DNA of 64,000 nt from Kitasatospora sp. GAS204B (lineage in GTDB: Bacteria; Actinomycetota; Actinomycetes; Streptomycetales; Streptomycetaceae), in assembly GCF_029892155.1 (NCBI RefSeq), contig NZ_JARZAG010000019.1, positions 62,001 to 126,000 of the forward strand. The letters run 5' to 3'. Below are positions 53,671-61,604 of this stretch, in pieces (the first letter of the stretch is position 1; every line of letters begins with the position of its first letter). The notes under the pieces were generated by a model. It saw only the letters and a list, made by a program, of their open reading frames with translations, did not search any database and was not told where the DNA came from. Made by a program: the position numbers and the translations under genes.

Positions 53671-53729
53671 CGGCTGACGGGCCGTGGGATCTCTCCCACG
53701 GCCCGTCAGCCGTCTCGTTGTCTTTTTTT
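53671..53729 (+). terminator. purNH terminator
   Basis: A perfect 19-bp stem (53671-53689 with 53694-53712), a TCTC loop and a T-rich tail including seven consecutive T. It also faces the end of the convergent RDD gene. Confidence 0.95.
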
Positions 53730-53736
53730 GGGGGCC

Positions 53737-54168
53737 TCAGCCGGTGACCACGACCACCGTGCCGGCCATCTTGTCCGCGAAGGTCTGCCGCTTGGCGTCC
53801 CAGAGCGGCCACAGGTAGCCGATCAGGCAGCAGAGCGCGTCCAGCAGGTGCAGCAGCCGGCGGCCGATCGCCAGGCCGGTGCCGAGGTAGCTGCCGTCGG
53901 CTATCCGCAGCACCCTGGTGCCGACCACCTTCTTGCCGGGCGACTGGCCGGTGCTCCCCTCCATGTTCGCCACGACCAGCAGCGTCACCAGGTTCACCAG
54001 GCTGCCCAGCGACGACCCGGTGGCGAGCTGGATGGCCGTACCGGGCAGGCCCACGATCAGCCAGTCGATGAGGAAGGAGACCACCCGCCGGCCCCAGTTG
54101 GCCAGCGGCGGAGCGGGCGGGTAGGGCAGGTCGTAGCCGGGTGGCCGCTGGTCGTACGCGTTGCTCAT
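53737..54168 (-). CDS. RDD-family membrane protein 1
   Basis: A protein of 143 residues. A Tyr/Pro-rich head is followed by an RDD domain with the family pattern: 'WGRRVVSFLIDWLIVG' (the Arg-Asp spacing), a second span near 55-68, then 'GQSPGKKVVGTRVLRI' and a third span near 110-125. RDD proteins are small envelope proteins, some linked to ion exchange, with no common function. It is 180 bp downstream of a larger RDD gene on the same strand, and the two share the 'GYLWPLWD' tail, so they are probably duplicates. Confidence 0.87.
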   Translation of the reverse strand: MSNAYDQRPPGYDLPYPPAPPLANWGRRVVSFLIDWLIVGLPGTAIQLATGSSLGSLVNLVTLLVVANMEGSTGQSPGKKVVGTRVLRIADGSYLGTGLAIGRRLLHLLDALCCLIGYLWPLWDAKRQTFADKMAGTVVVVTG

Positions 54169-54262
54169 CGGATCCTTCTGATCGTCGTACCGGCGCCTGG
54201 CGTCGGTGCTTGGCGTCGCTGCTTGATGCCGGTTCGTGCGGGAGCTGCCCGAGAACGCCGAC

Positions 54263-54294
54263 GGCCCGTTCGCTCCGTCCGGAGCGACCGGGCC
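54263..54294 (-). terminator. Terminator between the two RDD genes
   Basis: A 14-bp stem (54263-54276 with 54281-54294) with one internal mismatch and a 4-nt loop. It lies after the stop of RDD gene 2 as read on the minus strand and should separate the two transcripts. Confidence 0.6.
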
Positions 54295-54348
54295 ATCAGC
54301 CGTGCTCAGTGGAAAACCGTGCCGCCCGCTACCGGGCAGCCGCGCGAG

Positions 54349-55092
54349 CTACTGCGCGCGAATCACCAGGCTGTTGGTCACCTTGTCGGCGAAGCACTGG
54401 CCCTTGTCGTCCCAGAGCGGCCAGAGGTAGCCGAGGCCGCAGAGCAGGTTGTCCAGGACGTGCGCGAGCTTGCGCACGAAGGCCATGCCGAAGCCGAGCG
54501 GCCGGCCGTCGATCTCGCGGACCAGCTTGATGCCCACGGCGCGCTTGCCGATGGTCTGGCCGGTGCTGCCCTCGCGGACCAGCTGCCAGATGAGCAGGCC
54601 CAGCGTGAGCACGGCGCCGACCAGGATGATCGCCACGCCGCCGCCGCTCAGACCGGTGGAGGCGGTCGTGGTGGCGGGGGTGCAGACCGGGGCCGAGGTG
54701 TCGCTCGGGTCGGTGGGGAAGGTGCAGTTGGGCACGCCAGAGGCCACGCTGCCCACCACCATCGCGATGCCGATGAAGTAGCAGATGGTGAACGGCACGA
54801 AGATCACCAGCGAGTCGATGATGTACCCACCGACCCGGGCGCCCCAGCTGGCCACCACCGGCGGGCCCGCCGGGGCGTAGCCGTAGGGAGCGGCGTCCTG
54901 CTGCGGGTAACCGTAGTTCGGGGCACCCTGCTGCGGGTAGCCGTAGGCCGGCGGCTGCTGGCCGTACGGGTTCTGCTGCGGCGGGACGCCGTACGGCGCC
55001 TGCTGGGGCTGGCCGTACGGCTGCTGGGGCTGACCGTAGGGCGCCTGCTGGGGCTGGCCGTAGGGGTTGTTCGGGTCGGGCGGGTAGGACAC
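54349..55092 (-). CDS. RDD-family membrane protein 2 with Tyr/Gly/Gln/Pro repeat head
   Basis: A protein of 247 residues. The first ~85 are repeats of a Pro-Tyr-Gly-Gln-Pro-Gln-Gln type unit, a disordered head. The RDD domain follows with 'WGARVGGYIIDSLVIFVPF', an outer loop with two Cys (in 'PNCTFPT' and 'PVCTP'), a second span, 'GQTIGKRAVGIKLVREIDG' and a last span. Two outer cysteines suggest a disulfide. GTG 55092 was chosen for the ideal GGAGG upstream; an in-frame start exists further up at 55182. Its function is unknown. Confidence 0.85.
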   Translation of the reverse strand: MSYPPDPNNPYGQPQQAPYGQPQQPYGQPQQAPYGVPPQQNPYGQQPPAYGYPQQGAPNYGYPQQDAAPYGYAPAGPPVVASWGARVGGYIIDSLVIFVPFTICYFIGIAMVVGSVASGVPNCTFPTDPSDTSAPVCTPATTTASTGLSGGGVAIILVGAVLTLGLLIWQLVREGSTGQTIGKRAVGIKLVREIDGRPLGFGMAFVRKLAHVLDNLLCGLGYLWPLWDDKGQCFADKVTNSLVIRAQ

Positions 55093-55165
55093 GGAATGCC
55101 TCCGGGCGGGACGAGCTCTGCGGGCAGTTGGGACAGTGGGGACAGCGGGTGAGACTAGTGGAGCG

Positions 55166-55582
55166 CTATGACGGTGCGACACCCAGGCGGAAGAGCTGCC
55201 AGATCCAGGCGACCGCCAGCGCGCCGCCGATCACGACCCCGCGCCGACGCGGCGTCAGCGACCACCACCAGGCGTCCCCGCCGAGCGGCGCGGTGAGCAG
55301 GCCGAGTACCGCGACGACGGTCACCGGATTGGCCGTCAGGGCGGCCAGCCAGTGGCCGTGTCCGGCCTCGATGAAGACCGTGGTGCTGCCGCAGGCCGGG
55401 CACGGGATGCCGGTGAGGCGGCGCAGCGGGCAGAGCACCCCGGGATCGTGCGCGTCGTGCAGCACGGCGACCGCCAGCGCCGCGCCGGTCGCCAGCGCGC
55501 AGCGCAGGGCGGTGCGGGTGAACCGGGTGGTCGGGCCGGCGGGCGTCCGGGCGGGCCGGGCGGCCCGCACCGGGGTGATCAC
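55166..55582 (-). CDS. DUF2752 family membrane protein
   Basis: A 138-residue membrane protein with three spans. The family motif is plain: 'CPLRRLTGIPCPACGSTT', with three cysteines just before the second hydrophobic segment. The conserved cysteines hint at redox or metal binding, but nothing is established. GTG 55582 was used; the ribosome site is weak. It is upstream of the RDD gene on the same strand with a 73-bp gap, so they may share a message. Confidence 0.85.
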   Translation of the reverse strand: MITPVRAARPARTPAGPTTRFTRTALRCALATGAALAVAVLHDAHDPGVLCPLRRLTGIPCPACGSTTVFIEAGHGHWLAALTANPVTVVAVLGLLTAPLGGDAWWWSLTPRRRGVVIGGALAVAWIWQLFRLGVAPS

Positions 55583-55863
55583 CGCAGGCCGGATGGCGGC
55601 GGGTGTCCCGGAAGCTGTTGCGATGGAGTGGTCACGAACGTTCTCCCCCGATCACCCGCGGGCCGCAGTTTCGGCGCTGCGCGGGCCATGTGACTGGTGC
55701 TCGGAGCCTATGGTCGACGGCAGCGGGCCACGCTGTCCAGCGCGTTGGCAGGGTGTGGACAGAACTGTGGCGCAACTGCAACCGGATCCACACGTTCCGT
55801 TAAGATGCGGGCGCGCGGAGAGCGGCGTGCCGAGCAGTGCCGCCGATCCGGGAGGATAGGGGT

Positions 55864-56718
55864 ATGACTGCCCAGATTCTCGATGGCAAGGCCACCGCCG
55901 CCGCGATCAAGTCCGAACTCGCCGTCCGCGTCGCGGCTCTCAAGGAGCGGGGCATCACCCCGGGCCTCGGCACCGTACTGGTCGGCGACGACCCGGGGAG
56001 CCACTCCTACGTGCGCGGCAAGCACCGCGACTGCGCCCAGGTCGGCATCGCCTCCATCCAGCGCGAGCTGCCCGCCACCGCCAGCCAGGCCGACGTCGAG
56101 GCCGTCGTCCGCGAGCTGAACGAGGACCCCGCCTGCACCGGCTACATCGTCCAGCTGCCGCTCCCCAAGGGCCTGGACGCCAACCCGGTGCTGGAACTGA
56201 TGGACCCGGACAAGGACGCCGACGGCCTGCACCCCACCTCGCTGGGCCGCCTGGCGCTCGGCATCGACGGCCCGCTGCCCTGCACCCCCTACGGCATCGT
56301 GGAACTGCTGCGCCGTCATGACGTGGAGATCAACGGCGCCGACGTGGTGGTGGTCGGCCGCGGCGTCACCGTGGGCCGCTCGATCGGCCTGCTGCTCACC
56401 CGCAAGAGCGAGAACGCGACCGTGACGCTCTGCCACACCGGCACCCGCAACCTCTCCGAGCACCTGCGCCGGGCCGACATCATCGTCGCCGCGGCGGGCG
56501 TCCCCTACCTGGTCAAGGCGCAGGACGTGCGCCCGGGCGCGGCCGTGCTGGACGTGGGCGTCAGCCGCACCGAGGCCGGCCTGGTCGGCGACGTGCACCC
56601 GGCCGTCGCGGAGGTGGCCGGCTGGCTCTCACCCAACCCGGGTGGTGTCGGCCCGATGACCCGCGCCATGCTGCTCAACAACATCGTCGAGGCGGCCGAG
56701 CGCCAGACCGCCCACTAG
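55864..56718 (+). CDS. folD: Methylene-THF dehydrogenase / methenyl-THF cyclohydrolase
   Basis: This 284-residue bifunctional enzyme makes 10-formyl-THF, the one-carbon donor used by PurN and PurH nearby. Recognisable blocks are 'LGTVLVGDDPGSHSYVRGKH', 'YIVQLPLPKGL', and the NADP-binding 'VVVVGRGVTVGRSIGLLL'. The C-terminus has 'PGGVGPMTRAMLLNN'. ATG 55864 is preceded by GGGAGGA. TAAGAT (55801-55806) is a possible -10. Confidence 0.96.
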   Translation: MTAQILDGKATAAAIKSELAVRVAALKERGITPGLGTVLVGDDPGSHSYVRGKHRDCAQVGIASIQRELPATASQADVEAVVRELNEDPACTGYIVQLPLPKGLDANPVLELMDPDKDADGLHPTSLGRLALGIDGPLPCTPYGIVELLRRHDVEINGADVVVVGRGVTVGRSIGLLLTRKSENATVTLCHTGTRNLSEHLRRADIIVAAAGVPYLVKAQDVRPGAAVLDVGVSRTEAGLVGDVHPAVAEVAGWLSPNPGGVGPMTRAMLLNNIVEAAERQTAH

Positions 56719-56739
56719 TCGCCACCCTGGGGATCGGAA

Positions 56740-57183
56740 ATGAGCGCGGTACGAACGGGCCGGTCCGCACGTCGCCGGACGGCCCGGAACAGAGCGGCAC
56801 CGAACACCGGGCCTGTGGCCACGGGGACACTGCCGCCGGAGGGCGCCAAGGCGGCCCTGGACCGCGGCCACTCGCTGCCGGTGCGGCAATGGCCGATAAC
56901 GCTGGTCATGCTGGTGGTCGCGATCGGGCTGCTGGTCGCCTGGCTCGACGACTTCCGCTACGGCCTGCTGACCATCGGCGGCGGCATGCTGTTCGGCGCC
57001 CTGCTGCGGCTGCTGCTGCCGGAGGTCGGGATGCTCGCGGTGCGCAGCCGGTTCACCGACGTGCTGGTGCTGCTCTTCTTCGCGGCCGTGATCGTGCTGC
57101 TCGCCCTGGTGGCCCAGCCGGACCCCTGGCTGCGGCTGCCGGCGGTGGAGGACATCGGCAGCTATATCGGGCAGCGCCACTGA
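56740..57183 (+). CDS. DUF3017 family membrane protein
   Basis: A protein of 147 residues: a basic, disordered head of about 45 residues, then three spans at about 50-70, 74-90 and 105-125, the layout of the DUF3017 family. It lies 21 bp after folD, as in other Streptomyces, so it is probably co-transcribed. The link to folate metabolism is positional only. No functional residue is evident. Confidence 0.82.
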   Translation: MSAVRTGRSARRRTARNRAAPNTGPVATGTLPPEGAKAALDRGHSLPVRQWPITLVMLVVAIGLLVAWLDDFRYGLLTIGGGMLFGALLRLLLPEVGMLAVRSRFTDVLVLLFFAAVIVLLALVAQPDPWLRLPAVEDIGSYIGQRH

Positions 57184-57204
57184 CGCCGGCGCCGACGGGC
57201 GTTC

Positions 57205-57239
57205 GCCGGAGCCCGCCCCTGGCCGGGGCGGGCTCCGGC
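57205..57239 (+). terminator. Terminator of the folD-DUF3017 operon
   Basis: A perfect 15-bp stem (57205-57219 with 57225-57239) with a 5-nt loop, 21 bp after the stop. Confidence 0.85.
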
Positions 57240-57307
57240 ACGCTGTGACGCACCAGCCACGCCGGTGGGCACGCCCTCGGGGCGCCCTTGCGATAACCTG
57301 ACGCCGG

Positions 57308-57327
57308 TTCTCTCGATGTCGAGAGAA
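57308..57327. promoter_or_regulatory. Perfect 20-bp palindrome upstream of mdh
   Basis: TTCTCTCGATGTCGAGAGAA: 9-bp perfect arms with a 2-bp centre, 65 bp before the mdh start. It is A/T-richer than the surroundings and looks like a dimeric repressor site, not a terminator. It sits just downstream of a possible -10 (GATAAC, 57292-57297), where a bound protein would block initiation. The regulator is unknown. Confidence 0.6.
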
Positions 57328-57392
57328 AACATCCTCGGCTCCAGTGCGCCGACGTGCCCTGGGGCATGCTGGCGATCGCTGGAGAAGGAAAC

Positions 57393-58385
57393 ATGACTCG
57401 CACCCCCGTCAACGTCACCGTCACCGGAGCGGCCGGCCAGATCGGCTATGCGCTGCTCTTCCGCATCGCCTCGGGCCACCTGCTCGGCGCGGACGTGCCG
57501 GTGAACCTGCGCCTGCTGGAGATCCCGCAGGGCCTCAAGGCCGCCGAGGGCGTCGCCATGGAGCTCGACGACTGCGCCTTCCCGCTGCTGCGCGACATCA
57601 CCATCACCGACCAGGCGAACACGGCCTTCGACGGCGCCAACGTCGCCCTGCTGGTCGGCGCCCGCCCGCGCACCGCCGGCATGGAGCGCGGCGACCTGCT
57701 GCAGGCCAACGGTGGCATCTTCGGCCCGCAGGGCAAGGCCATCAACGCGCACGCCGCCGATGACATCAAGGTCCTGGTGGTCGGCAACCCGGCCAACACC
57801 AACGCCCTGATCGCCCAGCGCAACGCCCCCGACGTGCCGGCCGAGCGGTTCACCGCGATGACCCGCCTGGACCACAATCGGGCGATGGCCCAGCTGGCCA
57901 AGAAGGCCGGCGTGACGGTCGAGGACGTCAAGAAGGTCACCATCTGGGGCAACCACTCCGCCACCCAGTACCCGGACCTGTTCCACGCCGAGATCTCCGG
58001 CAAGAGCGCCTTCGACGCCGTCGGCGGCGACCAGAAGTGGGTGGAGGACTTCTTCATCCCGAAGGTCGCCAAGCGAGGCGCCGAGATCATCGAGGTCCGT
58101 GGCGCCTCCTCGGCCGCCTCGGCCGCCAACGCCGCCATCGACCACGTCCACACCTGGGTCAACGGCACCCCGGCGGGCGACTGGACCTCGATGGGCATCG
58201 TCTCCGACGGCTCCTACGGCGTGCCGGCCGGCCTGATCTCCTCCTTCCCGGTCACCACCAAGGACGGCAAGTTCGAGATCGTCCAGGGCCTGGAGATCTC
58301 CGACTTCGACCGCGCCCGGATCGACAAGTCGGTCGGCGAGCTGGCCGAGGAGCGCGACGCGGTCACCGAGCTCGGTCTCATCTGA
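57393..58385 (+). CDS. mdh: Malate dehydrogenase
   Basis: This NAD-dependent TCA enzyme has 330 residues. The Rossmann start is 'VTVTGAAGQIGYALLFRIAS', the substrate arginines are in 'GARPRTAGMERGDLL', the nucleotide contact is 'VVGNPANTNALIA', the catalytic Asp-His region includes 'TRLDHNRAMAQLA', and the active-site His is in 'IWGNHSATQYPD'. It belongs to the long (type 2) MDH class common in actinobacteria. ATG 57393 has GGAGAAGGA upstream. A clean palindrome 65 bp upstream suggests repression tied to carbon supply. Confidence 0.97.
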   Translation: MTRTPVNVTVTGAAGQIGYALLFRIASGHLLGADVPVNLRLLEIPQGLKAAEGVAMELDDCAFPLLRDITITDQANTAFDGANVALLVGARPRTAGMERGDLLQANGGIFGPQGKAINAHAADDIKVLVVGNPANTNALIAQRNAPDVPAERFTAMTRLDHNRAMAQLAKKAGVTVEDVKKVTIWGNHSATQYPDLFHAEISGKSAFDAVGGDQKWVEDFFIPKVAKRGAEIIEVRGASSAASAANAAIDHVHTWVNGTPAGDWTSMGIVSDGSYGVPAGLISSFPVTTKDGKFEIVQGLEISDFDRARIDKSVGELAEERDAVTELGLI

Positions 58386-58407
58386 CGAACACCCCGCCGT
58401 ACCCGTG

Positions 58408-58447
58408 CCCCGGCCGACCGCTTCGGTTCAGAAGCGGTCGGCCGGGG
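58408..58447 (+). terminator. mdh terminator
   Basis: A perfect 17-bp stem (58408-58424 with 58431-58447) with a 6-nt loop, 23 bp after the mdh stop. It lies immediately before the -10 of the next gene. Confidence 0.85.
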
Positions 58448-58452
58448 GCGCT

Positions 58453-58458
58453 TACACT
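58453..58458 (+). promoter_or_regulatory. Putative -10 box of the CNNM gene (leaderless)
   Basis: TACACT lies eight bases before the GTG start at 58467, which puts the expected transcription start at or beside the start codon. No ribosome site is present. The -35 region would fall in the mdh terminator stem. Confidence 0.5.
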
Positions 58459-58466
58459 GGCCGACC

Positions 58467-59819
58467 GTGAACGAAACCCTCCAGGACGCCGCCCTCGTCC
58501 TGCTCTTCATCGTCCTCGGTGGGCTGTTCAACATCGCCGAGATCTCGCTGATCTCGCTGCGCGAGGGGCAGATCAGGGCACTGGCGGAGCGCGGCACCAA
58601 GCGGGCGGCCCGGGCCGCCCACCTGGCCGCCGATCCGAACCGCTTCCTGGCCGCCGTCCAGGTCGGGGTGACCTGCATGGGCTTCCTCTCGGCCGCCTTC
58701 GGCGCGGACACGCTGGCCGGCAAGCTCTCCCCGGTCTTCGTCCGGCTGGGCCTGTCCAGCGGGGTCGCGGACGCGGTCGCCCTGGTCGGGCTGACCCTGC
58801 TGATCTCCTACATCTCACTGGTGCTCGGCGAGCTGACGCCCAAGCGGATCGGCCTGCAGCGGGCGGAGTCGATCGCGCTGCTGGCCGCGCCGGTGGTCGA
58901 CGTCATGTCGGTGGTGCTGCGCCCGGTGATCTGGCTGCTCGGCCGTTCCACCAACCTGATGGTCCGCCTCTTCGGCGGCGACCCCAAGGCCGGGCGCGGT
59001 TCGATGAGCTCGGAGGAGCTGCGCGGCCTGGTGGCCGCCAACACCGAGCTGGGCAGCGACGAGCGGGCGCTGATCGCCGATGTCTTCGCGGCCGGCGAGC
59101 GCCAGCTGCGCGAGGTGATGGTGCCGCGCACCGAGGTCACCTTCCTGGACGCCGACCAGCCGCTCACCGAGGTCCGCGAGGAGACCAGCACCTCGCCGCA
59201 CTCGCGTTACCCGGTGGTCGAGGGCTCCTACGACGCGGTGGTCGGCTTCGTCCACGTCCGTGACCTCTACCGGGCCCGTGGTGAGCGGGCGCTGCGGGTG
59301 CGCGAGATCGCCCGTCCGGTCAAGCTGCTGCCGGCCACCAAGAAGGTGCTGGAGGCGATGAGCGAGATGCGCCGTGAGGGCCACCACCTGGCGATGGTGG
59401 TGGACGAGTACGGCGGCACGGCCGGCATCGTCACGCTGGAGGACCTGGTCGAGGAGGTGATCGGCGAGATCCGCGACGAGTACGACGCCCAGGAGACCAC
59501 CGCGACCCGGCGGCTGGCGGGCGGCGGGGTCGAGGTCAACGGTCTGCTCAACCTGCCGGACTTCGCCGAGGAGACCGGGGTGGCGCTGCCCGAGGGCCCG
59601 TACGAGACGGTGGCCGGCTACGTGGTGGCCGAGCTGGGCGAGCTGCCCGAGGTCGGTGACCAGGTGCTGGTGGACAAGGAGGGCGCCGAGCACGGCGTGC
59701 TGCTGACCGTGGCGGCGCTGGACGGGCGGCGGATCGACCGGATCCGGGTGCGCGCCGAACCCGCACCCGAGGCGGCGGGCGAACGATCGTCCGAACCTCC
59801 AAACGAAGCCGGGTCCTGA
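58467..59819 (+). CDS. CNNM/CorC-type membrane protein (hemolysin C family)
   Basis: A 450-residue transporter-like protein. The DUF21/CNNM membrane domain (about 1-180) has four hydrophobic segments and the 'FNIAEISLISLREGQIRAL' and 'LGELTPKRIGLQRAE' motifs. Two CBS domains follow (about 205-330; 'VMVPRTEVTFLDAD', 'MVVDEYGGTAGIVTLEDLVEE'), then the CorC_HlyC transporter-associated domain near 345-430. Such proteins are linked to Mg2+ or Co2+ efflux. GTG 58467 has no ribosome site but a -10 box close by, so it may be translated from a leaderless message. Confidence 0.9.
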   Translation: MNETLQDAALVLLFIVLGGLFNIAEISLISLREGQIRALAERGTKRAARAAHLAADPNRFLAAVQVGVTCMGFLSAAFGADTLAGKLSPVFVRLGLSSGVADAVALVGLTLLISYISLVLGELTPKRIGLQRAESIALLAAPVVDVMSVVLRPVIWLLGRSTNLMVRLFGGDPKAGRGSMSSEELRGLVAANTELGSDERALIADVFAAGERQLREVMVPRTEVTFLDADQPLTEVREETSTSPHSRYPVVEGSYDAVVGFVHVRDLYRARGERALRVREIARPVKLLPATKKVLEAMSEMRREGHHLAMVVDEYGGTAGIVTLEDLVEEVIGEIRDEYDAQETTATRRLAGGGVEVNGLLNLPDFAEETGVALPEGPYETVAGYVVAELGELPEVGDQVLVDKEGAEHGVLLTVAALDGRRIDRIRVRAEPAPEAAGERSSEPPNEAGS

Positions 59820-59840
59820 CCGCCTGCCGAAGCTGGAAGA

Positions 59841-60890
59841 ATGGCGGTCATGGTCAACGCAGCGGTCACCAGTCCGGCGAAGGATCGCCCTCGGGTGCTC
59901 TCCGGCATCCAGCCCACCTCCGGCTCGTTCCACCTCGGCAACTACCTCGGCGCGGTGCGCCAGTGGGTGGACCTCCAGGAGGCGAACGACGCCTTCTACA
60001 TGGTGGTCGACCTGCACGCGATCACCGTTCCACAGGATCCGGCGCAGCTGCGGGAGAACACCCGGGTCTCGGTGGCCCAGCTGCTCGGCGCCGGCCTGGA
60101 CCCGGAGCGCTGCACCCTCTTCATCCAGTCCCAGGTGCCCGAGCACGCGCAGCTCGGCTGGGTGATGAACTGCCTCACCGGCTTCGGCGAGGCGGCCCGG
60201 ATGACCCAGTTCAAGGACAAGTCGGCCAAGCAGGGCAGCGACAGCACCACGGTCGGCCTCTTCACCTACCCGATCCTGCAGGTCGCCGACATCCTGCTCT
60301 ACCAGGCCGACGCGGTGCCGGTGGGCGAGGACCAGCGCCAGCACCTGGAGCTCACCCGCGACCTGGCCGAGCGCTTCAACAGCCGTTTCGCGCCGACCTT
60401 CACGCTGCCCAAGGCGTACATCCTCAAGGAGACGGCGAAGATCCTGGACCTCCAGGACCCGACGGCCAAGATGAGCAAGTCGGCCTCCTCGCCCAAGGGC
60501 CTGGTCAACCTGCTGGACGACCCCAAGCTCAGCGCCAAGAAGTTCAAGAGCGCGGTGACCGACACCGACACGGTGGTCTCCTACGACGAGGAGAAGAAGG
60601 CCGGCGTCTCGAACCTGCTGCGGATCCACGCGGCGCTCAGCGGGCAGAGCGTGGAGCAGTTGGTCGCGCACTTCGAGGGCAAGATGTACGGCGCGCTCAA
60701 GACCGAGCTGGCCGAGCTGTTCGCCGAGTGGGTGGTGCCGTTCCAGCAGCGGACCCAGGCCTACCTGGACGACCCGGCGGAGCTGGACCGGGTGCTGGCG
60801 GTGGGCGCGGAGAAGGCCCGCGCGGTGGCCGGCGAGACCCTGGCGACGGTCTACGACCGCATCGGCTTCCTTGCGGCCGCCAAGCGCTGA
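59841..60890 (+). CDS. trpS: Tryptophanyl-tRNA synthetase
   Basis: This class I aminoacyl-tRNA synthetase has 349 residues. It carries the HIGH-like 'GSFHLGNYLGAVRQWV' and the KMSKS loop in 'PTAKMSKSASSPKG' near residue 210. The Trp-site and tRNA-contact segments 'AARMTQFKDKSAKQ' and 'YPILQVADILLY' are also present. Starts at ATG 59841 or 59850 are both possible; neither has a strong ribosome site. Its TGA overlaps the ATG of the RNA-ligase-like gene that follows. Confidence 0.96.
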   Translation: MAVMVNAAVTSPAKDRPRVLSGIQPTSGSFHLGNYLGAVRQWVDLQEANDAFYMVVDLHAITVPQDPAQLRENTRVSVAQLLGAGLDPERCTLFIQSQVPEHAQLGWVMNCLTGFGEAARMTQFKDKSAKQGSDSTTVGLFTYPILQVADILLYQADAVPVGEDQRQHLELTRDLAERFNSRFAPTFTLPKAYILKETAKILDLQDPTAKMSKSASSPKGLVNLLDDPKLSAKKFKSAVTDTDTVVSYDEEKKAGVSNLLRIHAALSGQSVEQLVAHFEGKMYGALKTELAELFAEWVVPFQQRTQAYLDDPAELDRVLAVGAEKARAVAGETLATVYDRIGFLAAAKR

Positions 60891-61465
60891 TGCCCGAGCC
60901 GATGCCTGCCGATGGTGGCGATCTCACCGAGGTCGCCACCATCGGCGCGTCGTTGACCATCGGCGTGGCCGTCACGGTGCCCGAGCCGTTCGGCTCGGCG
61001 ATCCAGGACACGCGCGCGGCGCTGGGCGATCCGCTGGCCCGGGCGATACCCACGCATGTCACGCTGCTGCCGCCGACCGAGATCCCGGCCGAGCGGTTGC
61101 CGCAGGTGCGGGCCCACCTGGCGGCGGTGGCGGCCGGGCGCCGCCCGTTCCGGATGCAGCTGCACGGCAGCGGCACCTTCCGCCCGGTCTCCCCGGTGGT
61201 CTTCGTCCGGGTCGAGGAGGGCGCGCAGGAGTGCCGTGAGCTGGAGGCCGAGATCCGATCCGGCCCGCTGGCCCGGGAGTTGGCGTTTCCGTACCACCCG
61301 CACGTGACGGTGGCGCACGGTCTGGCGGAGGAGGTGCTGGACGCCGCGGCGGTCCAAGTGCGGGCCTTCCACGCGGCTTTCGCGGTGCCCGCCGTCACGC
61401 TCTCCTGGTTCGGCGCTGATGCGGTCTGGCGCCCGTGGCGTGCTTACCCGCTGGGTCAGCGTTAA
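60890..61465 (+). CDS. 2'-5' RNA ligase / 2H phosphoesterase family protein
   Basis: A 191-residue protein of the 2H phosphoesterase superfamily. The two His-X-Thr motifs are 'THVTLLPPTEIP' near residue 56 and 'HPHVTVAHGLAEE' near 138, which together form the active site. Members ligate or cleave 2'-5' or 2',3'-cyclic phosphodiester bonds in RNA or small nucleotides. The ATG is at 60890, sharing its A with the trpS stop (TGATG), so translation is coupled. That places an RNA-end enzyme with a tRNA synthetase, but the true substrate is unknown. Confidence 0.86.
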   Translation: MPEPMPADGGDLTEVATIGASLTIGVAVTVPEPFGSAIQDTRAALGDPLARAIPTHVTLLPPTEIPAERLPQVRAHLAAVAAGRRPFRMQLHGSGTFRPVSPVVFVRVEEGAQECRELEAEIRSGPLARELAFPYHPHVTVAHGLAEEVLDAAAVQVRAFHAAFAVPAVTLSWFGADAVWRPWRAYPLGQR

Positions 61466-61543
61466 TCAGCGCGAATCAGTTGCGTGAAATACAGAATGTA
61501 ATCTCTTATTACTTTCTCATTCACCGCACCATCAGCTGAGCGC

Positions 61544-61549
61544 TATACT
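61544..61549 (+). promoter_or_regulatory. Putative -10 box in an A/T-rich promoter region
   Basis: TATACT lies 61 bp before the Stealth gene. The preceding 80 bp (61465-61545) are among the most A/T-rich in the window. No clear -35 is seen. Confidence 0.5.
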
Positions 61550-61604
61550 CAGCCGTTAATGGCTGCGGGGGGCTTATCGGCCAGAAGGCTCACCGTCTGG
61601 AGAG

